DNA of 18,622 bases from contig JBGPKH010000099.1 of NCBI GenBank assembly GCA_041485845.1, forward strand, positions 1 through 18,622, in the 5' to 3' direction. The notes beneath the pieces are model-generated. The model was given only the letters and a program-made list of their open reading frames with translations, was not told where the DNA came from and did not search any database. The DNA is from OMOG01 sp041485845 (GTDB taxonomy: Bacteria; Acidobacteriota; Terriglobia; Bryobacterales; Bryobacteraceae). This document shows positions 1 to 6,725 of the stretch, piece after piece (position 1 is the stretch's first letter; each line of letters opens with the position of its first letter). The translations under genes and the position numbers were made by a program.

Positions 1-436
1 GGTGAACTGGGCGCGCAAGAACTCCATCTGGCCGATGAGCTTCGGCCTCGCCTGTTGCGCCATCGAGATGATGTCGATGGGCGCGTCGCGGTTCGATATC
101 GCCCGCTTCGGCGCCGAGGTGTTCCGCGGATCGCCGCGGCAGTCGGACCTCATGATCATCGCCGGACGCGTCAGCCAGAAGATGGCGCCGGTGATTCGTC
201 ACCTGTACCAGCAGATGCCGGAGCCCAAGTGGGCGATCTCGATGGGCGCCTGCGCCACCTCGACGGGCGTGTTCAACAACTACGCGCTCGTGCCCGTCAA
301 CCAGGTGATTCCCATCGACGTGTTCGTGCCCGGATGCCCGCCCCGGCCCGAGCAGCTTATCTACGCGCTGATGATGCTCCAGCAGAAGATCCAGGACCAG
401 AGCGGCACCGTCAAGCAGGTATTGAACCTCGCGTAG
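1..436 (+). CDS. nuoB: NADH-quinone oxidoreductase subunit B, 5'-truncated
   Basis: This is the PSST/NuoB subunit of respiratory complex I. It carries the terminal 4Fe-4S cluster N2, which passes electrons from the peripheral arm to quinone. The visible 144 residues start inside the conserved NWARKNSIWPMSFGLACC block. The tandem cysteines (18 and 19 of the visible part), the GACATSTG cysteine (84) and the VPGCPPRPE cysteine (112) are the four expected cluster ligands. Family members normally have about 20-30 residues before this point, so the real start lies upstream of the window; the GTG at base 2 is probably internal. The gene ends at TAG 434-436. No nuoC or other complex I gene follows, which is unusual for a nuo operon; the next 200 bases hold tandem repeats and then a decayed gene. 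The identification is very secure. Confidence 0.95.
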   Translation, partial: VNWARKNSIWPMSFGLACCAIEMMSMGASRFDIARFGAEVFRGSPRQSDLMIIAGRVSQKMAPVIRHLYQQMPEPKWAISMGACATSTGVFNNYALVPVNQVIPIDVFVPGCPPRPEQLIYALMMLQQKIQDQSGTVKQVLNLA

Positions 437-464
437 CTGGGGACACTGACGCGCGCGGCTCTGT

Positions 465-523
465 TCGGAGCCACGGCCGTATTCATCGGAGCCACGGCCG
501 TATTCATCGGAGCCACGGCCGTA
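465..523. repeat. Three tandem copies of a 21-bp unit
   Basis: The unit TCGGAGCCACGGCCGTATTC plus A occurs at 465-485 and 486-506. A third, shortened copy runs 507-523 and then diverges to GTAGGGAG. The two full copies are identical, which suggests recent duplication by slippage. The repeat sits 28 bases after nuoB, and nothing in 437-646 looks like a gene. The unit length is a multiple of three, but the frames it opens on both strands do not resemble proteins. Confidence 0.85.
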
Positions 524-646
524 GGGAGTGGTCTTTGCCGGAATACAGCCAAACGGTTCCACCGGCCCGCCGATCAACAGCCACTTTCCGCCCCCCGCGA
601 CGTGTTTTCCCTGCGTTTTCCGCTGGAGCGAGTGGAGGGATAAACC

Positions 647-1012
647 ATGACCACTCTCACTCGTTCCATGGCATTCGCCGCCCTGCTTTCGACCGTCCGA
701 ATGGCCGCGGCGCAGGATCGTCGCCGGTATTGCGGCCACCTCGCAGGGCGTCTTCACCAGCTCCGACCCGGCCGCCCGCGGCGAGATCGTGGCACTGTTC
801 GGAACCGGTCTCGGGACCGGCGCCGGCTCGCCCGTGGCGGTGCGGATCGCCGGGATTGAAGTGCAGCCCCAGTATGTGGGTCCGGCTCCGAATCTGGAAG
901 GTGTTTTCCAGGTGAACGTGATGGTGCCGCAGGATCTGGCTCCGGGAGTGGGCACCGTCAGCTTGTTGCGGGCGGCGTCACGACCAATGCCGTGACCCTG
1001 ATGGTGCGCTAA
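647..1012 (+). pseudogene. Decayed secreted protein with TIGR03437-like C-terminal domain
   Basis: A plausible signal peptide (MTTLTRSMAFAALLSTVRMA) starts at ATG 647, eight bases after a GGAGGG Shine-Dalgarno-like stretch. The frame then breaks near 713. In another frame from 720 one reads IAATSQGVFTSSDPAARGE, then VALFGTGLGTG, RIAGIEVQPQYVGPAPNLEG and VFQVNVMVPQDLAPGVG. This matches the pattern of the Solibacter-type C-terminal domain (TIGR03437): a GLG motif, a G-x-xAxVxYxGxAPGxxGxYQxN-like segment and a closing VTTNAVTL strand. That last strand (AGGVTTNAVTLMVR, stop TAA 1010-1012) lies in the first frame again, so a second shift falls near 968. The body expected between signal peptide and domain is missing. 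At least two frameshifts and an internal deletion make this a broken gene, or a site of assembly error. The family assignment is from memory of the motif pattern. Confidence 0.7.
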
Positions 1013-1083
1013 ACGCGGATCGCCTTCCTGTGTCCGTGGTGGGGATTCTCGTTGCGCCGCAAAACGGCAAATAAGGAGAGTCG

Positions 1084-1160
1084 TGGTGGGCCCGTGGCGA
1101 CTCGAACGCCAGACCTCTACCGTGTCAAGGTAGCGCTCTAACCAACTGAGCTACGGGCCC
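1084..1160 (-). tRNA. tRNA-Val (anticodon GAC)
   Basis: Read on the minus strand, the 77-base gene begins GGGCCCGTAGCTCAG and folds as a full cloverleaf. The 7-bp acceptor pairs 1154-1160 with 1088-1094 perfectly. The D arm carries AGCTCAGTTGGTTAGAGC, the T arm carries GTTCGAGTC, and a CTACC/GGTAG anticodon stem encloses GAC (bases 1124-1126). The 3' CCA is encoded (1084-1086) after discriminator A at 1087. It reads GUC/GUU valine codons. It lies between two decayed protein genes on the other strand. Confidence 0.96.
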
Positions 1161-1397
1161 GGTGAAAGCCTTGAAATCAGGAGTATAGCACGCCAGGCTC
1201 GACCGGCGAAATCCGTTTCGCCCGGCTTCTCTCGACTTCCCCGCGCCTCGCCGCCGGCCGCCCTGCTCCAGGCCGCGCGCCGGTTTTCTGCAAAACTCGC
1301 ATGACGCCCCGGGAGATCCATAACCAAATACAGTAACAACCGCCAATAACCAATTGCCTGGCTCCCCATCTAAAACTCAAGCGCTGGTAAGTCTATT
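1161..1397. other. Intergenic region upstream of tRNA-Val
   Basis: I see no gene on either strand. Bases 1310-1400 are clearly richer in A+T than the surroundings and could contain the tRNA-Val promoter (minus strand) and that of the decayed receptor (plus strand), but no hexamer pair is good enough to name. The minus-strand open frames here are low-complexity Arg/Gly/Ala strings typical of chance frames in GC-rich DNA. Confidence 0.5.
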
Positions 1398-1946
1398 TTG
1401 GGGGATATTCTCGTGCAGCAACGAACGCTCGTAGTGTGTTCATTCTTGTTATCGCTCGCGCCGGCGGCATTTATACAAGTTACCGGCGCATTGTCCGGCT
1501 CCGTCGTGGACGCCTCGGGGGCGGCCGTTCCCAACGCGCAGGTGCAGGTCCTGTTGCCCGGCGGCCCGCACGCCTTACGTGCAGCAATGGAACCTGAGCG
1601 TCGAGCACGATTTCAAAGGCACGGTGCTCTCGGTTCGCTACGTGGGCAACCACGGCGTGAAGGAGCTTCGCGCCATCGACTTCAACCAGATCGACATCAA
1701 GGCCGGTGGATTCCTGGATGATTTCCTGCGCGCGCGCAGCAACGGCAACCTGTCTCGCGCCGCTACTGGGGTGTTCAATCCGGCTTACAACCCGAGTATC
1801 TCAGGCAGCCAGCCACTTACTGTCTTCCCGCTGCTCGGCCGCGGCGGCAATCTGACCAGCAGCTCGGTCCGGCCTGCCCCGAATCGATGCTGCCGCGGAC
1901 CTACAGTAACTCGACTTATCACGAGTTACAGATCGACGTCCGCCAT
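1398..1946 (+). pseudogene. Decayed TonB-dependent receptor with carboxypeptidase-regulatory N-terminus
   Basis: Three blocks in two frames belong to one recognisable protein family. Block 1 (start at TTG 1398 or GTG 1413, to about 1565) has a signal peptide and then GALSGSVVDASGAAVPNAQV, the typical start of the carboxypeptidase regulatory-like domain. Block 2 (about 1567-1865, shifted by one) reads RTPYVQQWNLSVEHDF, VLSVRYVGNHGVKELRAID, GFLDDFLRARSNGNLS and FNPAYNPSISGSQPL, which belong deep in the beta-barrel part of the Oar/CarboxypepD_reg TonB-receptor family. Block 3 (1902-1946, back in the first frame) reads YSNSTYHELQIDVRH, also from the barrel. Several hundred residues expected between blocks 1 and 2, and the C-terminal barrel, are missing. 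Intact members run to roughly 1,000 residues or more. Internal deletion plus two shifts means a non-functional remnant. The broad family is secure; the substrate is unknown. Confidence 0.75.
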
Positions 1947-2020
1947 CTCATCTGTCGTCGATCGCAGGGGCGCGTGCCATCACGGTAGGGGATTATGCCG
2001 AGCGAACAGGCGTCGCCGAA

Positions 2021-2209
2021 ATGGCCGCGGCCTTGCCGACCGCGTTTCATCGGGCAGAGGCCGCACTGGCGAATTCGCCGCTATCCATTCAGCATGCGCT
2101 TGCGGTGTCCTGGGTACACGGGGAAAAGACTGCCGTGGCCACCTGGCCGGTGAATGTATCTAATCCTGGCGCGTTGCCGCCGCTGGACGAATTGAAAGAC
2201 CTAAGCTAG
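2021..2209 (+). CDS. Unrecognised short open frame (possible gene tail)
   Basis: The frame is open from 1910 (after TAA 1907-1909) to TAG 2207-2209, with the first ATG at 2021 giving 62 residues. It has reasonably protein-like composition: ITVGDYAERTGVAEMAAAL, then SIQHALAVSWVHGEKTAVAT and a PLDELKDLS tail. I do not recognise the family. It begins right where the receptor remnant ends, in a third frame, and its stop codon lies inside the left arm of a perfect 15-bp hairpin. No Shine-Dalgarno sequence precedes ATG 2021. It may be the C-terminal end of another truncated gene joined to the receptor remnant, or chance. Confidence 0.2.
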   Translation: MAAALPTAFHRAEAALANSPLSIQHALAVSWVHGEKTAVATWPVNVSNPGALPPLDELKDLS

Positions 2210-2238
2210 CCCAACTTCCACTGTGGAAGTTGGGCTAG
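2206..2238. terminator. Perfect 15-bp hairpin, terminator-like
   Basis: CTAGCCCAACTTCCA (2206-2220) pairs perfectly with TGGAAGTTGGGCTAG (2224-2238) around the 3-base loop CTG. No T-run follows directly on the plus strand; a run of six T starts at 2264, too far for a standard intrinsic terminator. It overlaps the stop codon of the short frame ending at 2209. It could instead be a transcript-stabilising hairpin or a palindromic repeat element. Confidence 0.5.
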
Positions 2239-2271
2239 AGCTAGAGCCAAGCAGTTTGGCCGGTTTTTTCG

Positions 2272-2363
2272 CGTTTATTCGGTCCAATCTGTGCACGCGC
2301 TCCTAACTCCCGGATTTCAGACGAGTTATCCCTGCGCGGGCATCATGATTGGCCGAATAAACG
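2272..2363. repeat. Wide inverted repeat, arms of 16-17 bp
   Basis: CGTTTATTCGGTCCAAT (2272-2288) is the reverse complement of ATTGGCCGAATAAACG (2348-2363) except for one extra T in the left arm. The arms are separated by 59 bases. The arms are AT-richer than the surrounding sequence. This could be a very small non-autonomous element, the ends of a larger deleted one, or a long structured RNA. No flanking direct repeat is evident by eye. Confidence 0.6.
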
Positions 2364-2595
2364 GATGACCCGGAAAAAGTTCCGAGCGCGAAAGCCGCGT
2401 TTTCGGAAACTGAAAAGCATCTCAGGAATCGGCGCCGCTCTTCGCAGACCATTTCCAACCAGGCAATACATGCGATTCGTTCTGTTCTTGGGCATGCTGC
2501 TGCCGGGCGACCGCCACGGCCTCAAATTTCCGGCTCCTGTGAGGCCGCCAGTAGTGCCGCCGCCACCTATTTGAGTTCGCAAAAATACCGTGACA

Positions 2596-2616
2596 GCGGC
2601 GGTTGACAACCGCCGC
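2596..2616 (-). terminator. Hairpin downstream of rarA
   Basis: GCGGCGGTT (2596-2604) pairs perfectly with AACCGCCGC (2608-2616) around GAC. On the minus strand it begins 29 bases after the rarA stop, and a run of five T (2585-2581) follows 10 bases beyond the stem. The stem is strong but the T-run is displaced, so this is a plausible but not ideal terminator for the methyltransferase-rarA unit. Confidence 0.45.
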
Positions 2617-2645
2617 GCAGGATGCCATCCTGCCCCACAGCTACA

Positions 2646-3947
2646 TCAGCTCTTCTTCTCCTTCAGCCGGCGGATTTCTTCGAGCCTTTCGCCGATGCGC
2701 TTCTCAACCCCGCGATCCGTCGGCCAATAATACCGCCGGCCGGCGAGCGACGGCGGCAGGCACTCCATATCGGGAATGGCACCCTCCACGTTATGCGCGT
2801 GCTGATACCCCTGACCGTATCCCCACGCCTTCATCAACCCCGTCGGCGCGTTGCGCAGATTCATGGGCACGGGCTCGGCGATGGTCTTCTCGACATCCTC
2901 GTGAACCGCGCCCATCGCCCGGTACGCCGCGTCCGATTTCGGCGCCACGCACAGATAGATCGCGGCCTGCCCCAGCGCCAGGTCGCCTTCCGGAATTCCC
3001 AGGAAGTGCATCGCCTGCATGGCCGCTATGGCCTGCTCCAGCGCGCGCGGATCGGCGAGGCCGATGTCCTCGCTGGCCATGCGGATGAGCCGCCGCGCGA
3101 TGTACAGGCGGTCCTCGCCGGCCTCCAGCATGCGGGTGAGCCAGTATAGCGCCGCATCCACGTCGCTCGACCGCACCGATTTGTGCAGCGCCGAAATCAG
3201 GTTGAAGTGCTCTTCGCCGCCCTTGTCGTAGAGCAGCACCTTGCGCTCGATGGCGTCCTGCACGGCGGCCTCGGTCAACTGGCCTCCGGCCGACGCCGCG
3301 CCCGCCGCTTCGATCGTGTTGTATGCCTGCCGCGCGTCGCCGTTGGAATAGATGGCGATCTGCTCCAGCAGTTCGCCGGACGCCTGCAAACCGACGACCG
3401 GCAGCGCGCGTTTCAGCAGCGTGACGATCTCCGGCACCGTCAGCCCGCGCAGCGCGTACACCCGCGACCGCGAGAGCAGCGCCGCGATCACCTCGAACGA
3501 CGGGTTCTCCGTGGTGGCGCCGATCAAGACGATGTCGCCGCGCTCCACGTAGGGCAGAAACGCATCCTGCTGCGCCTTGTTGAAGCGGTGGATCTCGTCG
3601 ATGAACAGGATGGTCCGCTTCCCCATGCGGCGCAGCCGCTCCGCATCCACCATCACCGCCTTGATTTCCTTAATGCCGCTCAACACCGCGCTGAAGGGGA
3701 TGAATTCGCATTTCGTCACGCGCGCGATCAGTTTGGCGATCGTGGTCTTGCCGACACCCGGCGGCCCCCAGAGAATGATCGACGTCAGCTCGTCGCGCTC
3801 GATCTGCTTGCGCAGCGGCTTCCCCGTCCCGAGGATGTGCTCCTGCCCGATGTAGTCCTCGATCCGTTCGGGACGCATGCGCTCCGCCAGCGGCCGCTTG
3901 TTGTCGGGCCGCGCGGGCTCTGGCGGCGTGGTGTCGAAGAGGCTCAC
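2646..3947 (-). CDS. rarA: Replication-associated recombination protein RarA (AAA+ ATPase)
   Basis: RarA/MgsA is a clamp-loader-like AAA+ ATPase that acts at stalled replication forks and on single-strand DNA ends. The 433-residue protein has family length. Visible features: N-terminal PLAERMRPERIEDYIGQEH; Walker A GPPGVGKT (61-68); Walker B ILFIDEIHRFNK (113-124); sensor 1 GATTENPSFE (143-152); arginine-finger segment LLSRSRV (157-163); and the C-terminal MgsA-type segment IPEGDLALGQAAIYL. I chose the GTG at 3947 because the product then starts MSLFDTTPPEPARP and the start overlaps the TGA of the upstream methyltransferase gene as GTGA; the frame stays open far upstream but only as a shadow of that gene. 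It is probably translationally coupled to its neighbour. Identification is secure. Confidence 0.95.
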   Translation of the reverse strand: MSLFDTTPPEPARPDNKRPLAERMRPERIEDYIGQEHILGTGKPLRKQIERDELTSIILWGPPGVGKTTIAKLIARVTKCEFIPFSAVLSGIKEIKAVMVDAERLRRMGKRTILFIDEIHRFNKAQQDAFLPYVERGDIVLIGATTENPSFEVIAALLSRSRVYALRGLTVPEIVTLLKRALPVVGLQASGELLEQIAIYSNGDARQAYNTIEAAGAASAGGQLTEAAVQDAIERKVLLYDKGGEEHFNLISALHKSVRSSDVDAALYWLTRMLEAGEDRLYIARRLIRMASEDIGLADPRALEQAIAAMQAMHFLGIPEGDLALGQAAIYLCVAPKSDAAYRAMGAVHEDVEKTIAEPVPMNLRNAPTGLMKAWGYGQGYQHAHNVEGAIPDMECLPPSLAGRRYYWPTDRGVEKRIGERLEEIRRLKEKKS

Positions 3948-4735
3948 TCGGTGGCCGTCCTCTGCCGGCGCGCTTCGTACAGCAGGATGCCGGCCGCCAC
4001 CGCGGCGTTCAGCGATTCGACACCCACCGTCGGAATCGAGATCTCCTGCGCCGCCGCGCGCCATTCCGCACTCACGCCGTGCGCCTCGCTGCCGATGATC
4101 AGGCCGCAACGCACCGACAGATCCACGTCCGCGAGCGAGCGTACTACCGGCACTCCCGCATAGAGCGTAACGCGATTCGCCCGCAGGACCGCACGAGCCG
4201 CGGCGGCATCCACGGCGTACACGAACGGAACGCGAAACAGCGACCCCGCCGCTGCGCGCAGCGTCTTCGGATTGTACGGGCTCACGGCGCCTTTCAGGAA
4301 CAGCACCCCGCTGGCGCCGAACGCCTCGGCGGCGCGGACGATCGTGCCGGCATTTCCCGGATCCTGCAAGCCATCCAGCACCACCACCAACGGCTCCCCG
4401 CGAAACAGTTGCTCCAGGCGCCACTCCGGCGGCTTCACCAGCGCCATCACGCCCTGGCTGGTTTGGGTAGCGGCCAGGCGCTGAAACGCCGCGTCCGGCA
4501 ACACGGCCATCTGGATCCCCGGCAACCGCCCGACGTGCGCCTCCACTGCGGCGCGCGCCGATTCGGCCGCCACCACGGCCTTCACTTCGCAATCGCTGCG
4601 TAACGCCTCTTCGAGCAGGTGGAAGGTCTCCGCCACGCACCAGCCCTGGCGCGTCAGCCCGCCGCGCGCGATGGCCCGGCGCACATCCTTCAGCAGCGGA
4701 TTAGCCGCGCTCGTGATCGTCCCGGCCTGTGGCAT
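3944..4735 (-). CDS. TrmH/SpoU-family RNA 2'-O-ribose methyltransferase
   Basis: A SPOUT-fold enzyme that uses S-adenosylmethionine to methylate a ribose 2'-OH in rRNA or tRNA. In the 263 residues, 1-100 form the small substrate-binding domain (SpoU_sub_bind-like, with ITSAANPLLKDVRR and TQTSQGVMALV). The catalytic domain shows motif 1 LDGLQDPGNAGTIVRAAEA (N128, R134), motif 2 GLIIGSEAHGVS (211-222) and motif 3 ISIPTVGVESLNAAVAAGIL (233-251), the knot that binds the cofactor. This resembles RlmB and its TrmH-like relatives; the exact RNA target cannot be read from sequence. ATG 4735 gives the usual N-terminus. Its TGA overlaps the rarA GTG by four bases. It is divergent from the YdcF-like gene, with only 38 bases between their chosen starts. 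Confidence 0.9.
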   Translation of the reverse strand: MPQAGTITSAANPLLKDVRRAIARGGLTRQGWCVAETFHLLEEALRSDCEVKAVVAAESARAAVEAHVGRLPGIQMAVLPDAAFQRLAATQTSQGVMALVKPPEWRLEQLFRGEPLVVVLDGLQDPGNAGTIVRAAEAFGASGVLFLKGAVSPYNPKTLRAAAGSLFRVPFVYAVDAAAARAVLRANRVTLYAGVPVVRSLADVDLSVRCGLIIGSEAHGVSAEWRAAAQEISIPTVGVESLNAAVAAGILLYEARRQRTATE

Positions 4736-4740
4736 CTGTT

Positions 4741-4746
4741 TACAAT
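4741..4746 (+). promoter_or_regulatory. Possible -10 box for the YdcF-like gene
   Basis: TACAAT lies 27 bases before ATG 4774, which would give a leader of about 20 bases. No convincing -35 hexamer is present 17 bases upstream, where the sequence is inside the start of the divergent methyltransferase gene. Weak, based on one hexamer and position. Confidence 0.3.
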
Positions 4747-4773
4747 AGGGTTCTGAACGTCAGAATAGCGCAG

Positions 4774-5361
4774 ATGAAACGAGCCCTATGGAGTGCCGCC
4801 GCGTTGACCGTCGCCGCGATCCTGGTTGCGATCGCGTATGTCTCGGTGCGCATCGAGCGGCAATCCACGCGCGATGAGGCGCAGGCGGCCGACATCATCC
4901 TGGTGCTGGGCGCGGCCGAATATCGCGGACGGCCGTCCCCGGTGCTCAAGGCCCGGTTGGATCACGCGCTGGATCTCTACAACCGGCGCCTGGCGCCGCG
5001 CATCATGACCACGGGCGGCGCCGGCGGAGATCCGATCTTCACCGAAGGCGGCGTGGGACGCTCCTACCTCATGAGCCGCGGCGTGCCGTCGGAGGCGATC
5101 GTGGTGGAGTCCCAGGCCGAAAGCACGGTGGAATCCACGGCCATGGCGGGCGAGATCATGCGCCGCATGGGCCTCGGTTCGGTGATTGTGGTGAGCGACG
5201 GTTATCACATCTACCGCGTGAAGAAGATGCTGCAATTCCGCGGGCTGGACGTCTACGGCTCGCCGCGCAAGGAGCACGCCCCGGATCGATTGCAGGAGCG
5301 CTGGAATTATGTCAAGCAGGCCATCGGATATTTGCTTTGGAGCGCCGGGGTGGTGGTGTAG
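4774..5361 (+). CDS. YdcF/SanA-like (DUF218) membrane-anchored protein
   Basis: The 195-residue product starts MKRALWSAAALTVAAILVAI, a basic residue pair followed by one hydrophobic segment, so it is probably anchored with the rest outside the cytoplasm. The DUF218 domain follows: IILVLGAAEYRGRPSPVL, ARLDHALDLYNRRLAP, IMTTGG, VVESQAESTVESTAMAGEI and the conserved VIVVSDGYHIYRVKKML (the D-x-x-H region). Relatives such as SanA and ElyC affect envelope permeability and lipid-carrier or peptidoglycan metabolism, but the reaction is not established for most members. An in-frame GTG at 4729 would add 15 residues that overlap the divergent gene; ATG 4774 puts the hydrophobic segment at the N-terminus and is preferred. 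No strong ribosome site precedes it. Confidence 0.85.
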   Translation: MKRALWSAAALTVAAILVAIAYVSVRIERQSTRDEAQAADIILVLGAAEYRGRPSPVLKARLDHALDLYNRRLAPRIMTTGGAGGDPIFTEGGVGRSYLMSRGVPSEAIVVESQAESTVESTAMAGEIMRRMGLGSVIVVSDGYHIYRVKKMLQFRGLDVYGSPRKEHAPDRLQERWNYVKQAIGYLLWSAGVVV

Positions 5362-5367
5362 GGGCAC

Positions 5368-5389
5368 GGACAGGCCAGGAGGCCCGTCC
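5368..5389 (+). repeat. GC-rich palindrome after the YdcF-like gene
   Basis: GGACAGGCC (5368-5376) and GGCCCGTCC (5381-5389) form a 9-bp stem with one A-C mismatch around AGGA. It begins seven bases after the stop codon and ends 18 bases before the amidohydrolase ATG. There is no T-run, so it looks more like an intergenic palindromic repeat or attenuator-like hairpin than a classical terminator. Confidence 0.5.
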
Positions 5390-5407
5390 CACTGTAAAGT
5401 AGATTTC

Positions 5408-6697
5408 ATGGCTAAACGAATTCTTGTTGTGCTTTGGGTCTGCGCGGCGACACTGCCGGCCCAGGTCACCGCCATCCGCGCCGGCCGCCTCATCGACCCC
5501 GAAACCGGCGCCACCAATTCCAACCAGGTGATCCTGATCGAGGCCGGAAAGTTCAGGGAGATCGGCGCCAATGTGGCGATCCCCGCGGGCGCCGAAGTGA
5601 TCGACCTTTCGCAGCAGACCGTGCTGCCCGGCCTGGTGGATGCGCACAACCACCTGGCCCTCACCTACAAGCGCGACCCCGAAAACAACAGCTACTACCT
5701 CACCAGCGTGCTCGATTCCACGGCCATCCGCGCCATTCAGGCGGTCTCGAACGGGATCACCATGATGTCTGCCGGCTTCACCGTGGTCCGCGACTTGGGC
5801 AACGCCGCCAACTACGCCGACAGCGCCCTGCGGGTGGCCATCGAACAGGGCTGGATCCCCGGCCCGACCGTGATCAACTCCGGGATCATCATCGGAGGAA
5901 TGGGCGGGCAGTTCACGCCGGTCCCCGAGCGCGCCGGCCTGGTTTACCCGGAATACCTGGATGCCGACACGCCCGACGAGATCGTCAAGGCGGTGCGCAA
6001 GAACATCCTGTACGGCGCCAAGGTGATCAAGATCATGGTGGACGCCAAGCCGTACGGCTACACGGTCGACGAAATGAAGCTGTTCATTGCGGAGGCGGCC
6101 AAGAGCGGACTGAAGGTGGCCGGCCACGTGCAGACACGACCCGGCGCCCTGCGCGCCATCGAAGCCGGCATCTGGTCGATCGAGCACTCGGGGGCTCTGG
6201 ACGACGAGACGCACAAACTGATGGCCAGGAAAGGCACCTGGCGAGTCGGCACCGAGACGCCGATTTCGACCTATTACAGCCCCAACCAGGCGCGCTTCGA
6301 CCGCACCGTGCAGGGCGTCAGGAACGCCTACGGCAACGGCGTGAAAATGGCCTTCTCCACGGATGCCGACTACTACATTCCCAACATGACCCGAGGGGAA
6401 GTGGTGATCGACTTTCTCAGGACCTGGAAGGCCGCGGGCATTCCCGCGCCGGCCATTCTCAAGATCATGACGACGAATGGCTACCAGGTCTGCGACATGG
6501 CCGACAAGCGCGGGCCTATTAAGGTTGGTCTGCCCGCCGACCTGATCGCGGTGCGCGCCAACCCTCTGGACGATATCGACGCGTTGCGCGACGTGCGCCT
6601 GGTGATGAAGGATGGGACCGTCTTCAAGCGCGACGGCGTCATGACTCCCGAGAAATTCTTCCACAGCGGACCGGTGAACGGCTGGCGGATTCACTAG
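5408..6697 (+). CDS. Secreted amidohydrolase, imidazolonepropionase-like
   Basis: A metal-dependent hydrolase of the amidohydrolase superfamily (429 residues) with a short signal peptide (MAKRILVVLWVCAATLPAQ, cleavage likely near residue 19), so it acts outside the cytoplasm. Metal-site candidates are DAHNH (H80, H82), K208 in KVIKIM (possible carboxylated lysine), H240 in AGHVQ, H260 in SIEHSG and D319 in FSTDAD. The composite-domain ends are also visible: N-terminal RAGRLIDPETG and C-terminal GLPADLIAVRANPLDDI. These define the prolidase/imidazolonepropionase-like branch; members cleave diverse amides and the substrate cannot be assigned. ATG 5408 is chosen because it starts the signal peptide; the frame is open further upstream but only over the end of the preceding gene. 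It is a distant relative of the gene at 9164-10387. Confidence 0.88.
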   Translation: MAKRILVVLWVCAATLPAQVTAIRAGRLIDPETGATNSNQVILIEAGKFREIGANVAIPAGAEVIDLSQQTVLPGLVDAHNHLALTYKRDPENNSYYLTSVLDSTAIRAIQAVSNGITMMSAGFTVVRDLGNAANYADSALRVAIEQGWIPGPTVINSGIIIGGMGGQFTPVPERAGLVYPEYLDADTPDEIVKAVRKNILYGAKVIKIMVDAKPYGYTVDEMKLFIAEAAKSGLKVAGHVQTRPGALRAIEAGIWSIEHSGALDDETHKLMARKGTWRVGTETPISTYYSPNQARFDRTVQGVRNAYGNGVKMAFSTDADYYIPNMTRGEVVIDFLRTWKAAGIPAPAILKIMTTNGYQVCDMADKRGPIKVGLPADLIAVRANPLDDIDALRDVRLVMKDGTVFKRDGVMTPEKFFHSGPVNGWRIH

Positions 6698-6725
6698 GCG
6701 CGGGTCGGGCCGCTCATGCCGTAGG

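Larger units (their letters stand above)
2239..2645. other. Gene-poor region with inverted repeats
   Basis: I find no convincing gene in these 400 bases. Two overlapping frames (2365-2574 plus, 2343-2609 minus) look like chance: biased composition, no recognisable motif, no ribosome site. What stands out is structure: a wide inverted repeat (2272-2288 with 2348-2363), a GC-rich hairpin (2596-2616) and a small palindrome AGGATG-C-CATCCT (2619-2631). Confidence 0.5.

Noticed and set aside
465..523. CRISPR array
   Set aside because: Units are directly adjacent with no spacers, only about 2.8 copies, and no cas genes.
2272..2363. Integron attC site
   Set aside because: The inverted arms do not show the core GTTRRRY/RYYYAAC boxes and no integrase is present.
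2343..2609. Overlapping short frames on both strands between the receptor remnant and rarA
   Set aside because: Biased composition, no ribosome site and no recognisable motif; the region is better described by its inverted repeats.
3948..4640. N-terminal extension of the rarA frame
   Set aside because: The Arg/Gly-rich sequence overlaps the methyltransferase gene in another frame; RarA proteins start at the SLFDTT-type N-terminus and the GTGA overlap gives a natural start.
5312..6694. Long 460-residue open frame on the minus strand opposite the amidohydrolase
   Set aside because: It is an antisense shadow: composition is His/Gly/Val-rich, there are no motifs, and the plus-strand frame carries all the catalytic residues of a known family.
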